A stretch of DNA of 64,000 nt from Opitutia bacterium (lineage in GTDB: Bacteria > Verrucomicrobiota > Verrucomicrobiia > Opitutales > Opitutaceae). Positions within the stretch are counted from its first letter, which is position 1, and every line of letters begins with the position of its first letter. Location of the stretch: assembly GCA_947461205.1 (NCBI GenBank), contig CANHJG010000003.1:25689-89688 (forward strand). The letters are read 5' to 3'. The notes under the pieces are model-generated. The model was not told the DNA's origin, searched no databases, and was given only the letters and a program-made list of their open reading frames with translations. Positions 1-9,700 of the stretch are shown piece after piece. Made by a program: the position numbers and the translations under genes.

Positions 1-991
1 GCTCCTCGCGCTCGGTGGGCTTGATTTTGGTGGGAGCGGGCTGATTAGCCTGTTCGCTCATGAAGTGGATGAGGCGGTCGTTGAAGGTCTTCGCGGGGTC
101 ATGCCCCATCTTCTTCAGCGCCTGGGTGAGGGCGGCGACCTCGACGAGGCGGGCGATATCGCGGCCGGGGCGCACGAAGAGTTCGATGTGCGGGACGCGC
201 CGGCCGAGGATTTCGTAATAATTTTCCTCCAGGCCGGTGCGCTCCTCGATGGCCTCGGGGGTCCACTCCCGGAGGGACACGACCATGTCGATGCGTTTTT
301 CGAGGCGGACGCATTTGATGCCGAACATTTCGCCGACGTTGATGATGCCGATACCGCGGCATTCCATGTAGCCGCGGTTGAGGGGGCGGGAGGACGCCAT
401 GAGTTCGCGTTCGTCGAGGAGCTTGATGACGGTGAGGTCGTCGGCGACGAGGGAGTGGCCGCGCTCGATGAGGGCGAGGGCGCATTCGGATTTGCCGACG
501 CCGGAATCGCCGCGGAGCATGACGCCGACGCCCTTGATATCGAGGGTGGTGGCGTGTTCGGTGCCGCTGGGGGCGAATTCGTTGTCGATGCAGAGGGTGG
601 CGAGGTTCACGAAATTCATCGTGATCATCGGCGTGCGGAAGAGGGGCAGGCGCATCTCGGTGGCGACGGCGAGCATGGGATGCGTGGGGATGTAGTTGCG
701 CGTGAGCACGAGGCACGGGATGCCTTTGCGGACCATCTGTTCGAAGATGAGGACCTGCGCGCGCTGCGAGAGGGTCTTGAGGTAGGTCATCTCCGCGGCA
801 CCGAGGACCTGGATACGGCGGTGCGCGAAATATTTGAAGAAGCCTGTGAGCGCGAGAGCCGGGCGGTTGATGCTGCCCTCATGGATGAGCCGGTGCATCC
901 CGGCGTCGGCCGTGACGGTCTCCAACTGGAGCTTCGTACGGTAAGTCTCGAAGAAGTGAGCGACCGTGATGCCGTGGATGGCTTTTTGCAT
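1..991 (-). CDS. hprK: HPr kinase/phosphorylase, 3' end cut by window edge
   Basis: Bifunctional enzyme that phosphorylates or dephosphorylates a seryl residue of HPr-type phosphocarrier proteins in the cytoplasm. About 330 codons are visible and the frame is still open at base 1, so the C-terminus lies outside the window. A Walker A motif GDSGVGKS sits at residues 161-168. It is followed by the family signature around ECRGIGIINV, and the N-terminal HprK domain fills residues 1-130. The start is the ATG at 991 (MQKAIHGI), which has no clear Shine-Dalgarno sequence. The gene follows lptB on the same strand after 137 bases; kdsC-lptCAB-hprK is a familiar Gram-negative arrangement, where HprK usually acts with a regulatory rather than sugar-transporting PTS. 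Confidence 0.93.
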   Translation of the reverse strand, partial: MQKAIHGITVAHFFETYRTKLQLETVTADAGMHRLIHEGSINRPALALTGFFKYFAHRRIQVLGAAEMTYLKTLSQRAQVLIFEQMVRKGIPCLVLTRNYIPTHPMLAVATEMRLPLFRTPMITMNFVNLATLCIDNEFAPSGTEHATTLDIKGVGVMLRGDSGVGKSECALALIERGHSLVADDLTVIKLLDERELMASSRPLNRGYMECRGIGIINVGEMFGIKCVRLEKRIDMVVSLREWTPEAIEERTGLEENYYEILGRRVPHIELFVRPGRDIARLVEVAALTQALKKMGHDPAKTFNDRLIHFMSEQANQPAPTKIKPTEREE

Positions 992-1022
992 GGGGAGGAA
1001 GGGCGAGAGGCGGAATCTGAGC

Positions 1023-1111
1023 GTTGAGTGCTGGGGATCTCAAACCCGAACGAAGGTGAGTGAGGACGCCACGATGGGGCGAGGTTTGGCGCTCCACTCC
1101 CGGCGCTCAAC
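1023..1111. repeat. Imperfect inverted repeat in the lptB-hprK spacer
   Basis: GTTGAGTGCTGGG (1023-1035) can pair with CCCGGCGCTCAAC (1099-1111) as a 13-bp RNA stem containing two G-U wobbles. The loop is about 63 nt. It fills the only long gap in this operon. Whether it is a processing or attenuation structure or a remnant of an intergenic repeat is unknown. Confidence 0.45.
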
Positions 1112-1128
1112 TCCCAACTTGACCCGGA

Positions 1129-1872
1129 TCACAGATCGAAATTTTCGCCGAGGTAGAATTTCCGGGCCTGCTCGTCCTTGATCAGGAAGTCGCCGGTACC
1201 CTCGCTGAGGATCTTGCCCTTGTGCACGAGATAGGCGCGGTCGACGATGCGGAGGGTTTCGCGGACGTTGTGGTCGGTGACGACCACGCCGATGCCGCGG
1301 GATTTGAGCTGGAGGATGATTTTCTGTACTTCGGCCACCGAGATCGGATCGATCGCGGCGAACGGTTCATCCATGAGGAGGAATTTGGGGCGGGTGACGA
1401 GGGCGCGGGCGATTTCGAGGCGGCGGCGCTCGCCGCCGGAGAGCGTGTAGGCTTTTTGCCGGGCGACGTGGGTGAGGGAGAGTTCGGTGAGGTGCTCCTC
1501 GACGCAGGCGGCGCGGTCGCGGCGCGGGATGCCGGCGACTTCGACGATGGCGAGGATGTTTTCCTCGACGGTGAGTTTGCGGAAGACGGAGGCTTCCTGG
1601 GGCAGGTAGCCGATGCCATGGCGCGCGCGTTCGTGCATCCGCAGGGCGGTGATGTCGGTGCCGTCGAGCGCGACGCGGCCGGCGGTGGCGGGCACGAGGC
1701 CGACGATCATATAGAAAGTGGTGGTCTTGCCGGCGCCATTCGGGCCGAGGAGGCCGACGACTTCGCCCGCGCGGAAATGGACGCTGACGCCGTCGACCAC
1801 GGTGCGGGCGCCGAAGGTTTTGACGAGGCCCGCGGTGCGGATTTCGGAGGTGGGCGGGACGGGAGCGCTCAT
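1129..1872 (-). CDS. lptB: LPS export ABC transporter ATP-binding protein LptB
   Basis: ATPase that powers extraction of lipopolysaccharide from the inner membrane by the LptBFG transporter. The protein has 247 residues, the normal LptB length. Walker A GPNGAGKTT lies at residues 43-51, the ABC signature LSGGERRR near 145, then Walker B with DEPFAAIDP and a switch histidine in TDHNVRETL. The subfamily-typical YLPQEASVFRKLTVEENI (Q-loop region) distinguishes LptB from generic ABC ATPases. It lies 31 bases downstream of lptA in the kdsC-lptC-lptA-lptB operon, which confirms the assignment. LptF and LptG are not in the window. Confidence 0.96.
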   Translation of the reverse strand: MSAPVPPTSEIRTAGLVKTFGARTVVDGVSVHFRAGEVVGLLGPNGAGKTTTFYMIVGLVPATAGRVALDGTDITALRMHERARHGIGYLPQEASVFRKLTVEENILAIVEVAGIPRRDRAACVEEHLTELSLTHVARQKAYTLSGGERRRLEIARALVTRPKFLLMDEPFAAIDPISVAEVQKIILQLKSRGIGVVVTDHNVRETLRIVDRAYLVHKGKILSEGTGDFLIKDEQARKFYLGENFDL

Positions 1873-1903
1873 GGGGGTGGGACGGGGGCGATCGGCACCG
1901 TGA

Positions 1904-2506
1904 TCAGGGGGCGGGCGCGGACGGGGCGGCGGGGGCCGGTGAGGCGGCCTGAGCTTTGCCTTTGCCGGGACCGAGGTCCTTGATGGGCGGGAGGACGAAG
2001 CGCGGGGCCTTGATGACGGCGCGCTGTTCGCCGCGGAGGAGCGTCATCTCGGGGCCGCTGCCGGCGTAGCGGCCGTCGTGGCTGCGGACGGTGGCGGGGT
2101 TACCGGTGAGGATGACCTTGTCGTCGCCGGGCAGGACTTCCGCGCGTTCGCAGAACGCCTCGCGCTCGTTTTGCACGAGGTGGACGTGGCCGGTGGCGAT
2201 GAGCGATTTGAAGTTTTCCTGTTTGCCGAGGGTGGCCTTGGGATCGCCGGTGCGTTTTGCGACGACGATGAGGCGGTCGCAGGTGAGACGGAGGTTGGTG
2301 GCGGTGACGACGACCTGGTCGCGGAACGTGAAGGTGGTTTCCGTGGCGGTGCTGACCATTTCGGCGGGGCCGGCGCTTTCGATGACGGTGGGAATCGGGG
2401 TGACTGGGGCGGCGACGGGAGCGGCCGGTTGGGCCAGGGCGGAAGGGATCGGCTGCAGGCAGGCTCCGAGCAGCAGCGGGAGGACGAGGAGCGGGCGGCA
2501 GATCAT
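1904..2506 (-). CDS. lptA: LptA/OstA-like periplasmic LPS-binding protein
   Basis: A 200-residue exported protein expected to bridge LPS across the periplasm. It begins with a hydrophobic leader containing LLLGAC, which could be a lipobox (lipidated Cys near residue 16) or part of a signal peptide ending at ALAQ. The OstA-type beta-rich core spans roughly residues 45-170, with FRDQVVVTATNLRLTCDRL and a later TGHVHLVQNEREAFCERAEV segment typical of the OstA_N fold. The C-terminus is rich in Ala and Pro. Its start overlaps the stop of the preceding LptC-like gene by 4 bases (ATGA), implying translational coupling. Assignment rests on the fold pattern plus its position before lptB. Confidence 0.85.
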   Translation of the reverse strand: MICRPLLVLPLLLGACLQPIPSALAQPAAPVAAPVTPIPTVIESAGPAEMVSTATETTFTFRDQVVVTATNLRLTCDRLIVVAKRTGDPKATLGKQENFKSLIATGHVHLVQNEREAFCERAEVLPGDDKVILTGNPATVRSHDGRYAGSGPEMTLLRGEQRAVIKAPRFVLPPIKDLGPGKGKAQAASPAPAAPSAPAP

Positions 2507-2970
2507 TTGAGGATGTCGTTCAACTGGGCGGAGAAAACTACGCGGACGTGGCGGGCGAGCGAAACTTTTTTGGCCTCGTGGTCATAGGTCCAGCCTTCGC
2601 CGGTGACTTCGATATCGTCGTGAATGAGGCGGACGGATTTTTCGCCAGTGGCGCGTTTTTCCTTCGGAAGAAAAACGGCGGCGGGACTGAGGAGGATGGT
2701 CTCGACGTGGGCGGCGGCGTCGCCGGAGAAAACCGTGATGTTGAGGTCGGTGACCTCGATGCGGGTGGTGCCGAGAGGGCGCACTTCGGAGCCGCGGAGG
2801 GTCATGGAGCGGAAGCCGTCCTTGGCGGTGAAGAGGGGGAGCACCCAGTTTTTCGCGGGGACCGGGGCGGGGGGGACGGCGCCGGAGAGCGCAGCGATGG
2901 GCGCGAGCAGCAGGCCGCTGGCGAGGAGGCGGGCGGCGAAGGCGGCGGGACTGCGGGGGAACAAGGGCAC
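2503..2970 (-). CDS. lptC: LptC-like / OstA-related exported protein
   Basis: A 155-residue protein with an N-terminal hydrophobic segment (about residues 9-30, FAARLLASGLLLAPIAALSG) and a small beta-rich domain resembling the LptC/LptA (OstA) fold, for example VTDLNITVFSGDAAAHVETI and EVTGEGWTYDHEAKKVSLARHVRV. The same frame stays open further upstream, but that part would be a proline-rich antisense-like reading of kdsC. I therefore chose the GTG at 2970, 10 bases after the kdsC stop. Position between kdsC and lptA supports a role handing LPS from LptBFG to LptA. The similarity is structural-pattern level, so the LptC name is an inference. Confidence 0.72.
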   Translation of the reverse strand: MPLFPRSPAAFAARLLASGLLLAPIAALSGAVPPAPVPAKNWVLPLFTAKDGFRSMTLRGSEVRPLGTTRIEVTDLNITVFSGDAAAHVETILLSPAAVFLPKEKRATGEKSVRLIHDDIEVTGEGWTYDHEAKKVSLARHVRVVFSAQLNDILK

Positions 2971-2980
2971 GGGAGGCGCG

Positions 2981-3499
2981 CTAGACCCGGGCGGCGAGAA
3001 GGTGTTCGCAGATTTCGCGCACGGCGCCGCGACCGGCGGGACGGACGGGCACGCAGTCGGCGGCGGCGAGGGCGGCGGGCATGGAGCCGGCGGGCGCGAT
3101 GCCGACGCCGGCCCACGCGATCGCGGGCGCGTCGATGTCGTCGTCACCCATGTAGGCGCATTGCGCGGGAGCGAGGCCGAGGGATGCGGCGAGTTCCTGC
3201 AGCGCCGCGAGTTTGTCGGTGCGGCCCTGAATGAGGTGGGGGACCTTGAGTTCGGTGGCGCGCGCGGTCGTGGCGCCGGAGGCCCGGCCGCTGATCCACG
3301 CGACGGCGACGCCAGCCCGGTTGAGACGGGTAAGACCCAGGCCGTCGAGAATGGAGAACGCTTTTGTTTCGGAGCCGTCGGAGCAGATCTGCACGGTGCC
3401 GTCGGTCAGGACGCCGTCGACGTCCATGGCAAAGAGGCAAATTGCGGACCAGACGGCGGGGGGCACGCGGGACGGAGGCGGAGACATGGGCGGGGTCAT
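2981..3499 (-). CDS. kdsC: 3-deoxy-D-manno-octulosonate 8-phosphate phosphatase
   Basis: HAD-superfamily phosphatase that removes phosphate from Kdo-8-phosphate in LPS inner-core synthesis. At 172 residues it has the usual KdsC length, without a cap domain. The catalytic motif I is DVDGVLTDG with nucleophile Asp26 and acid/base Asp28. Motif II is the Ser in WISGR, and a Lys (TDKLAAL) and MGDDDIDAPA supply motifs III/IV. The GVGIAPA segment and the terminal RGAVREICEHLL helix match the family. It overlaps the upstream E1 gene by 4 bases (ATGA) and begins the LPS part of the operon. Confidence 0.94.
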   Translation of the reverse strand: MTPPMSPPPSRVPPAVWSAICLFAMDVDGVLTDGTVQICSDGSETKAFSILDGLGLTRLNRAGVAVAWISGRASGATTARATELKVPHLIQGRTDKLAALQELAASLGLAPAQCAYMGDDDIDAPAIAWAGVGIAPAGSMPAALAAADCVPVRPAGRGAVREICEHLLAARV

Positions 3500-5559
3500 C
3501 CGATCCAGGCCGCGATGCGGTCGATGATTTTTTCCTTGGTGGGGCGGAAGGCGTGTTCGAGCTCGGGGGCGAAGGGGACGGGGAGGTCGAGGGAGGCGAG
3601 GCGAAGCGGAGCGGCCCTAAGGGCGGGGAAATGGGTCTCGGTGAGCCGGGCGACGAGTTCCGCGCCGAAGCCGTGGGTACGGCGGCCCTCGTGGAGGACG
3701 ACGAGGCGGCCGGTGCGGGCGAGGGAGGCCTCGATGGCGTCGAGGTTCAACGGCGAGAGGGCGCGGAGATCGAAGAGGTCGAAGGATTTTTCGTATTCGG
3801 CGGCGAAGTAGTCGGCGGCTTCCTCGGCGAGGGAAACCATGTCGCCGTAAGTCACGAAGGTCGCGAAATCGCCGGTGCGGAGCTGGCGCGGCGTCCAGAC
3901 GGCGCGGTAGTTGGGATCCCAGGACACGGGCGCCTTACCGCGGCGGTAGAGCGCCTTGTGTTCGAAGAGCAGGACGGGGTTGTTGTCCTCGTAGGCGGCG
4001 AGGAGGGCGTTGAACGCGTCCTGGGGCGTGCTCGGGTAGAGGGCCTTGAGGCCGGGCATCGCGAGGAGAAACGAGTCGAGCTCCTGCGAGTGGAAGGAGC
4101 CGAAGGTGAGGCCGCCGCCGGTGGGGAGGCGGAACACGATCGGGACCGCGGCGCCGGAGCGGAAGTGGTAGGTCGCGGCGTTGAGGGTGATCTGGGTCGC
4201 GGCCTCCGTGACGAAATCGGAGAACTGGAACTCCTCGATCGGGCGGTGGCCGTTCAGGGCGAGGCCGACGGCGTAGCCGGTGCAGGCGCTTTCGGCGAGG
4301 GGGGTATTGAAGACGCGGGGACGGCCGAAGTCGGCGAGGAGGCCGTCGGTGACCTTGAAGGCGCCGCCGTAGGTGCCGATGTCCTGGCCGAGGACGAGGG
4401 ATTCGGGCCGTTCGGTGAGGATTTTCCGGTGGGCGAGGTTGAGGGCCTGGGCGGAGTTGAGCGGGGTCGGGGCAGTCGAGAGCGACGAGCGGTCGGAGCC
4501 GAGGGACGGGACCCAGGGGAGCGGGTCGGCCGGCGGAGCGAAGAGGTCGCGCTCCAGGGCGGCGATGTCGCCGGCGGGGCGGGGCGTCGCGAGGGACGTT
4601 TTCACGCAGGCCTCGAGAAAGGCGGAGAGTTCGGCGTCGACGGCGTCGAGGCGGGCGGTGCCGAGGGCGGCGGCGAGTTGTGCGCGGATCTTCGGGAGCG
4701 GGTCGCGGGCAAAGAACCCGTCGCTTTCGCCGGGTTGCAGATAGTCGCAGGTGTCGTACGCGGCGTGGCCGCGGAGCCGGAGGGTGTGCGCCTCAATGAG
4801 CATCGGCCGCGAAGTGGTCCGGACTTTTTCGATGGCGGCAGCGAGGGTGCGCGCGGTGGCGGCGACATCGGCGGTGGCGTCGAGGGCGAACCCCTCCATG
4901 CCGTAGCCGGCGGCGCGGCGCCAGAGTTCGGTGCCGGCTACGAACTGTTCGGCGACGGGCGTGGAGTAGGCGTAGCGGTTGTTCTCGATGACGAAGAGAA
5001 TGGGCAGGGAGAGGAGCGAGGCGAGGTTGAGGGTCTCGTGGATGTCGCCGGTGCTGGAGCCGCCGTCGCCGAAGAGCGCGAAGCCGACGGCGGGGCGGCC
5101 GAGGCGGCGCTGGGAATCGGTGGCGCCCGCGACATTGGCGAGCATGGCGCCGAGGTGGCTGATCATCGGCAGCGAGCGGGCGGCGGGATCGCCGTGGTGA
5201 ATGTTGCCCTCGCGGGCTTTGGTCGGACTGGCGGCGTTGGCGAAATACTGATTGAGATGGTCGCAGAGATGGCCGCTCCAGACGAGGTGGCCGCCGAAGC
5301 CGCGGTGCGTGAAAGAAATGACGTCGGTGGCTTTGTCCGCGAGGAGGGCGAGGGGGACGACGAGGCCCTCGTTGCCTTGGCCGCCGGTGACCGTGCCGCG
5401 GATGAGGCCCTGGCGGAAAAGATCGAGGATGCGGTTGTCGCCGGTGCGTGCGAGCTGCATCCACGCGTAGACCCGGAGGAGGGCCGCGGAGGGATCGGTC
5501 GCGAGTTCCGCCGCGTGCAGGGCGCGCGTGAGGAGAGCGGGAGGAGGAGGAAAGGCCAT
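3496..5559 (-). CDS. Fused alpha/beta E1 component of a 2-oxoacid dehydrogenase
   Basis: Thiamine-diphosphate-dependent decarboxylase with alpha and beta subunits in one 687-residue chain. The alpha part (about 1-330) has a TPP motif beginning GDGGSSTGDIHE at residue 164 and ending ENNRYAYST near 200. The beta part begins around residue 365 (AQALNLAHRKIL) and carries GQDIGTYGGAFKVT and TPLAESACTGYAVGLAL. The most likely substrate is a branched-chain 2-oxoacid or pyruvate; sequence alone does not decide this. No E2 or E3 gene adjoins it, so it must share E2/E3 subunits encoded elsewhere; the sucB and lpd genes at 27-30 kb are for 2-oxoglutarate. It precedes kdsC with a 4-base overlap, an odd pairing of carbon metabolism with LPS genes. 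Confidence 0.88.
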   Translation of the reverse strand: MAFPPPPALLTRALHAAELATDPSAALLRVYAWMQLARTGDNRILDLFRQGLIRGTVTGGQGNEGLVVPLALLADKATDVISFTHRGFGGHLVWSGHLCDHLNQYFANAASPTKAREGNIHHGDPAARSLPMISHLGAMLANVAGATDSQRRLGRPAVGFALFGDGGSSTGDIHETLNLASLLSLPILFVIENNRYAYSTPVAEQFVAGTELWRRAAGYGMEGFALDATADVAATARTLAAAIEKVRTTSRPMLIEAHTLRLRGHAAYDTCDYLQPGESDGFFARDPLPKIRAQLAAALGTARLDAVDAELSAFLEACVKTSLATPRPAGDIAALERDLFAPPADPLPWVPSLGSDRSSLSTAPTPLNSAQALNLAHRKILTERPESLVLGQDIGTYGGAFKVTDGLLADFGRPRVFNTPLAESACTGYAVGLALNGHRPIEEFQFSDFVTEAATQITLNAATYHFRSGAAVPIVFRLPTGGGLTFGSFHSQELDSFLLAMPGLKALYPSTPQDAFNALLAAYEDNNPVLLFEHKALYRRGKAPVSWDPNYRAVWTPRQLRTGDFATFVTYGDMVSLAEEAADYFAAEYEKSFDLFDLRALSPLNLDAIEASLARTGRLVVLHEGRRTHGFGAELVARLTETHFPALRAAPLRLASLDLPVPFAPELEHAFRPTKEKIIDRIAAWIG

Positions 5560-5637
5560 GAACTTTGGGACGGACCGTGAAGGTGTGCCGCGGCGTGGGC
5601 AAGCGAGAGATTTGGCCCTGCGCCGGCGACCCGCCGG

Positions 5638-6588
5638 TTACCCGGCCAGAAGCGCCTGCGCGCCGCTCTCGTCGATCAGCAGGGACTTGACCATGCCGCC
5701 CTTCAGCGCGGCGGCGACCGCGGCGGCGCGTTCGGCGCCGGCGGCGATGCCCACGACGTGCGGGATTTTTTTCAGGTAATCGAGTTCGATGCTGATGACG
5801 CGGTCGCGCCACCGCGAGGCGCACTCTTTGCCCCGGGCGTCGAAGAAGCGTCCGCAGATCTCGCCGACGGCGCCGCAGTCCCGGAGGTGGGCGATATCGG
5901 CGGCGGTGAGGACGCCGCGCTCAGTGTAGACGGAGTTCTCTAGGGAGGCGACGCCGACGAGGGCGGCATCGGCGCGGCGGAGGTGTTGCCAGACGAATGT
6001 GATCTGGTCCGAGGCGAGAAAGAAATCGCGGGTTTTTTTGTCGGAAACGAAGGCGGGGGTGCTGAGGGTGAGAAACTCCCCGCCCCAAAGTTTGACGATC
6101 GCGCGGCCGAGTTCGAGGGCGTCCACTTGGGAAATGCTGGAGTCGATGCTGCCCATGGCCTGGACGACGGTGAGGCGGCGGGTTTCGCCGCGCCGGAAAC
6201 GTTGCACGACTTCGGCCACGCTACGGCCGCCGCCGACGGCGACGACCCCGGTGACCGGGAGCATTGCCGCGACGAAAGGGGCGCCGAAGTGGCCGAGGGC
6301 GTGGCGGGTCGCCGCGCTGCCGGCGTTTTTCGCGATCTTGATCACGGCGGCCGACTCGAGGCCGAAGCGGCTGCAGAGCCGGTGCTCGAGTTTTTCGTTC
6401 CGGGAGAGGTATTCCTCGACGGTGATGCGCACGATGCCGCGCTCGAGGGCGACGGCGAGAAGCCGGGAGATTTTGGTCTGCGAGACGCGAACGAGTTTCG
6501 CGACCTCGGCCTGCCCCAGCCCGTCGGTGTAATAGAGCGTGGCGGCCATGCGGAGGGTTTCGTCGGGATAAGCTTCTTTTTTGGGCAT
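5638..6588 (-). CDS. SorC-family sugar-binding transcriptional regulator
   Basis: A 316-residue repressor/activator of the SorC family. The N-terminal helix-turn-helix covers about residues 20-45 (GLGQAEVAKLVRVSQTKISRLL). The rest is a sugar-phosphate isomerase-like effector domain with GVVAVGGGRSVAEVV and the terminal LLIDESGAQALL. Family members sense phosphorylated sugars or related metabolites. It is divergent from the TonB receptor gene with a 134-bp shared control region containing a perfect 14-bp palindrome, so it probably regulates that receptor and perhaps the glp genes behind it. The effector is unknown; glycerol-3-phosphate is one candidate from context only. Confidence 0.88.
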   Translation of the reverse strand: MPKKEAYPDETLRMAATLYYTDGLGQAEVAKLVRVSQTKISRLLAVALERGIVRITVEEYLSRNEKLEHRLCSRFGLESAAVIKIAKNAGSAATRHALGHFGAPFVAAMLPVTGVVAVGGGRSVAEVVQRFRRGETRRLTVVQAMGSIDSSISQVDALELGRAIVKLWGGEFLTLSTPAFVSDKKTRDFFLASDQITFVWQHLRRADAALVGVASLENSVYTERGVLTAADIAHLRDCGAVGEICGRFFDARGKECASRWRDRVISIELDYLKKIPHVVGIAAGAERAAAVAAALKGGMVKSLLIDESGAQALLAG

Positions 6589-6654
6589 GGCGGGCGGGGG
6601 GAGACGGGAAGGGGCCGAGCAATGTGACGATTCGGTTAATTTGTAGCTAGAATA

Positions 6655-6668
6655 TTTATGCGCATAAA
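6655..6668. promoter_or_regulatory. Palindromic operator candidate between sorC-type gene and TonB receptor
   Basis: TTTATGCGCATAAA is a perfect 14-bp palindrome in the 134-bp divergent spacer, 54 bases before the receptor start. It is A+T-rich in a G+C-rich background. A possible -10 element, TAGAAT, lies just upstream at 6648-6653, with a weak GTGACG 18 bases before it, so a bound protein would cover the start of transcription. The SorC-family regulator next to it is the natural candidate ligand; this is inference. Confidence 0.6.
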
Positions 6669-6722
6669 CGTTTTACTCGACCGCGAGCGGCGCAACGGCC
6701 ACGCCTGAGGGATCTTCGCACC

Positions 6723-9700
6723 ATGAATCGCAAACTCACTCTCCTCGTGTCCGCAGTGTTGGTCCAGATCGCGCCGGCTGCCGGGCAGACCGCGAACCCG
6801 CCGGGCGGACGGGCTGACGAGGCCGTCAAACTGGAAGCCTTCACGGTGACGGGTTCGAACATCCGGCGCGTGGACGCCGAGACGGCGCTGCCGGTGACGG
6901 TCATCGAGAAAGCGGACCTCGACGCGCGGGGGGCGGCGACGATGGCGGAGCTGTTCGAGACGCTCGGCGCCGCGGAAATTTCGGGGATCACGGAAATCAA
7001 CAATGGACCGCAGCTTGCGCGCGGCGATGTCGCCTCGGTCGACCTGCGCGGCATCGGTTCGGGCAGCACGCTGACGCTGCTCAACGGCCGGCGCATGGCG
7101 CCGCATCCGATCTCCATGGCGGAAAACGGCGTGCCCTCGCTGGCGGTGAACATTAATACGATCCCGCGGTCGATGGTCGACCGGGTGGAGGTTCTGCGCG
7201 ACGGGGCGTCGGCGATTTACGGTTCCGACGCCGCGGCGGGCGTGATCAACAATCTGGTGTCGCGGACGTGGGTCGGCCGAGGTCTGGCGGTGAAGGGCTC
7301 GGCGACGCAGCACGGTGGGGCGAACGAGTTCAGCGCGACGGTGTTTGACGGATTTACGAAGGGGAAGACGCACGTGTCGCTGTCGCTGGACGTGTTTCAC
7401 CGCGATGCGCTGGCGGCGCACGACCGCGATTGGGCGAAGAACGCGGATCTGCGGGTGAGCCGCCAGCTGCCGGCGCCGTGGAACGGGATTCCGCTGGTCG
7501 ATCCCGCCTCGCCGACCGGCGCGTTTTTTGCCCGGGACAATGATTTTCGCAATGCTAACGCCACGAACCAGTGGGGCCAGTGGCAGCGCGGCACGATCCA
7601 GCCCGATTTTCTGACCTTTGTCGGTGCGCGTCCGGCCGGCAACACCGGCATCACGACGAGCACCACGCCGCCGACCGGGGTGGCCACGATGGCGGCGGAC
7701 GGGATGTTTTATCTTTGGCCGAGCCCGAGTGGCGTGAGTTTCAAGCCAACGGCGCTTTCGACGAATATCGACAACCCCGAGGTGGCGACGTTTTCGAACT
7801 GGAACAAATGGAAGATGCTCGTGCCGGCGACCGACCGCGTGCAGTTCGCGGCGTTCCTCGATCACCGGGTGAACGACCGGCTGAGCGTGTTCGGGGACCT
7901 GCTGTTTTACCGGGCTTACAGCCGCACCGGCCGTGAGCCGGTGAATTTCAAGAACACGGACGATCAGGGGATTTACCTGCCGGCCACGAATCCGTGGAAC
8001 CCGTTTGGCGTGCGTTTTTACAGCCCGACGGGAGCGCCGAATGCGGACGGCACGCCGCGGCTGACCGGCACGCCGGCGGACGTGTCGCTCTGGACTGGCA
8101 TCTCGCCGGGGCAGAACACGGGCGACGGGTTCAAGCCGCGCGTGACCGAGGTGCGCACCTATTCCTGGCGGGTGCTCGGCGGGGTGCGCGGAAAATTCCG
8201 GGATACGTGGGAGTGGGAGTCCGCGGTGGTGGCGTCGGGTGCGCAGACGCACGAGTACGAGCATTTCCAAGTGCGTGAGTCGCTGCTGCGCCGGGCGCTG
8301 AACCGCACGGACACGACGGCGTTCAACCCGTTTCCCGTCACCTTCAAGATCGTCAACAACCAGATTGTGGTGGACCAGTTGTTCAAGAATCCGACGGCGG
8401 TGGTCGATGCGGTTTACGGCGACGAAGACCGGTTTGGGCGGACGGGGCTGTTTCTGTGGGACGCGAAGGTCAACGGTCAGCTGGGGCGGGTCTTCAACGG
8501 CGGCAAGATCGGCGTGGCGACCGGCACGGAGGTGCGCTATGAAACCTACGCCGACAAGCGCGCGGGCTACGTCGGCCTGAATCCGCCCGGGTCCGGCAGC
8601 GATTTCCCTTACCTGCGCGAGGGCGACAACGATTTCCTCGCGCTCAGTTCCAATGTGCCGATCAGCGCGCAGCAGACGATTTTTGCGGGCTATCTCGAGG
8701 CGGCGTTTCCCTTCGTCACGCGCGAAAACCGCACGCCGCTCATCGAGGCGCTGGAGGTCACTTTGGCGGGCCGCTACGAGCATTTTTCGATCCACGGGCA
8801 GACGGCAAAACCGAAGGCGAGCATCGTGTGGAAACCGGCGAATTTTCTCAAGCTGCGGGCCTCGGTGGCGGAGTCGTTCCGGGCGCCGAATCTGGTGCAG
8901 ACCAATATTACGCCGTTACGCCGCCAAATCAGCGCCGACGATCCGTATCGGTTCGAGGTCACGGCGCTGCCGTCGGACGGCACGGCACAGCGGACGTCCT
9001 ATCGGCAGGGCAACCAGAACCTGAAACCGGAGGAAGCGAAGACGTGGGTGGCCGGGTTCGTGCTCGAGGTGCCGAAGGTGCGCGGTCTTTCGCTCACGTT
9101 CGATTATTTCCACCTGAATCAAAACAAAGTGATCGAGAATTTCGGCGCCGGTTCGGCCATCGATCTTGACGAAGTGATCCTGGATCTGGCCACCAAGGCG
9201 GCGCTGGCGAAAGGCACGCCCATCGACCAGATCGATCTGGGCTCCGGCACGGCGGCGTACCAGGGCTCCAGCAAGATTATCCGCAAGCCCGTGAGCGCGG
9301 AGGATCGCGTGGCCTTCGCCGCCTACAATGCCCGGCAGGCCACGAACAACAGCCGCCGCGCACCGGTCGGCGAGTTTATCAGTGTGATCGACGACTATCT
9401 CAATTTGAGCGGCCGTGACATCCAGGGCTATGAGGTCGGCGTGCAATGGCGCGGGCCGAAGACGCGTCTCGGGCAGTTTTCGTTCAACAGCGAGGCGACG
9501 CACTATGTGCTGCGCCGGTCCAAGGCCGACGAAGTTTCGCCAATTCTCGATGAACTCGGCCGCAACGGGCGGGCGAGCTGGCGCGCGAATGCGTCGGTCT
9601 CGTGGCGGCAGGGCCCGGTGTCGGCGGGCTGGTTCACGAGCTACTTTGGGTCGTTTGTCGACACGTCGGCCGCCACGACCGAGCCGATCTACCGCGCGCT

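Noticed and set aside
3364..5580. A plus-strand open frame of about 740 codons over the E1 and kdsC genes
   Set aside because: Antisense of the confident E1 gene; repetitive Gly/Glu/Ala composition. Shadow.
6636..8795. A minus-strand open frame of about 720 codons under the TonB receptor
   Set aside because: Arg/His/Pro-rich antisense product with no motif, and it begins inside a well-supported receptor gene.
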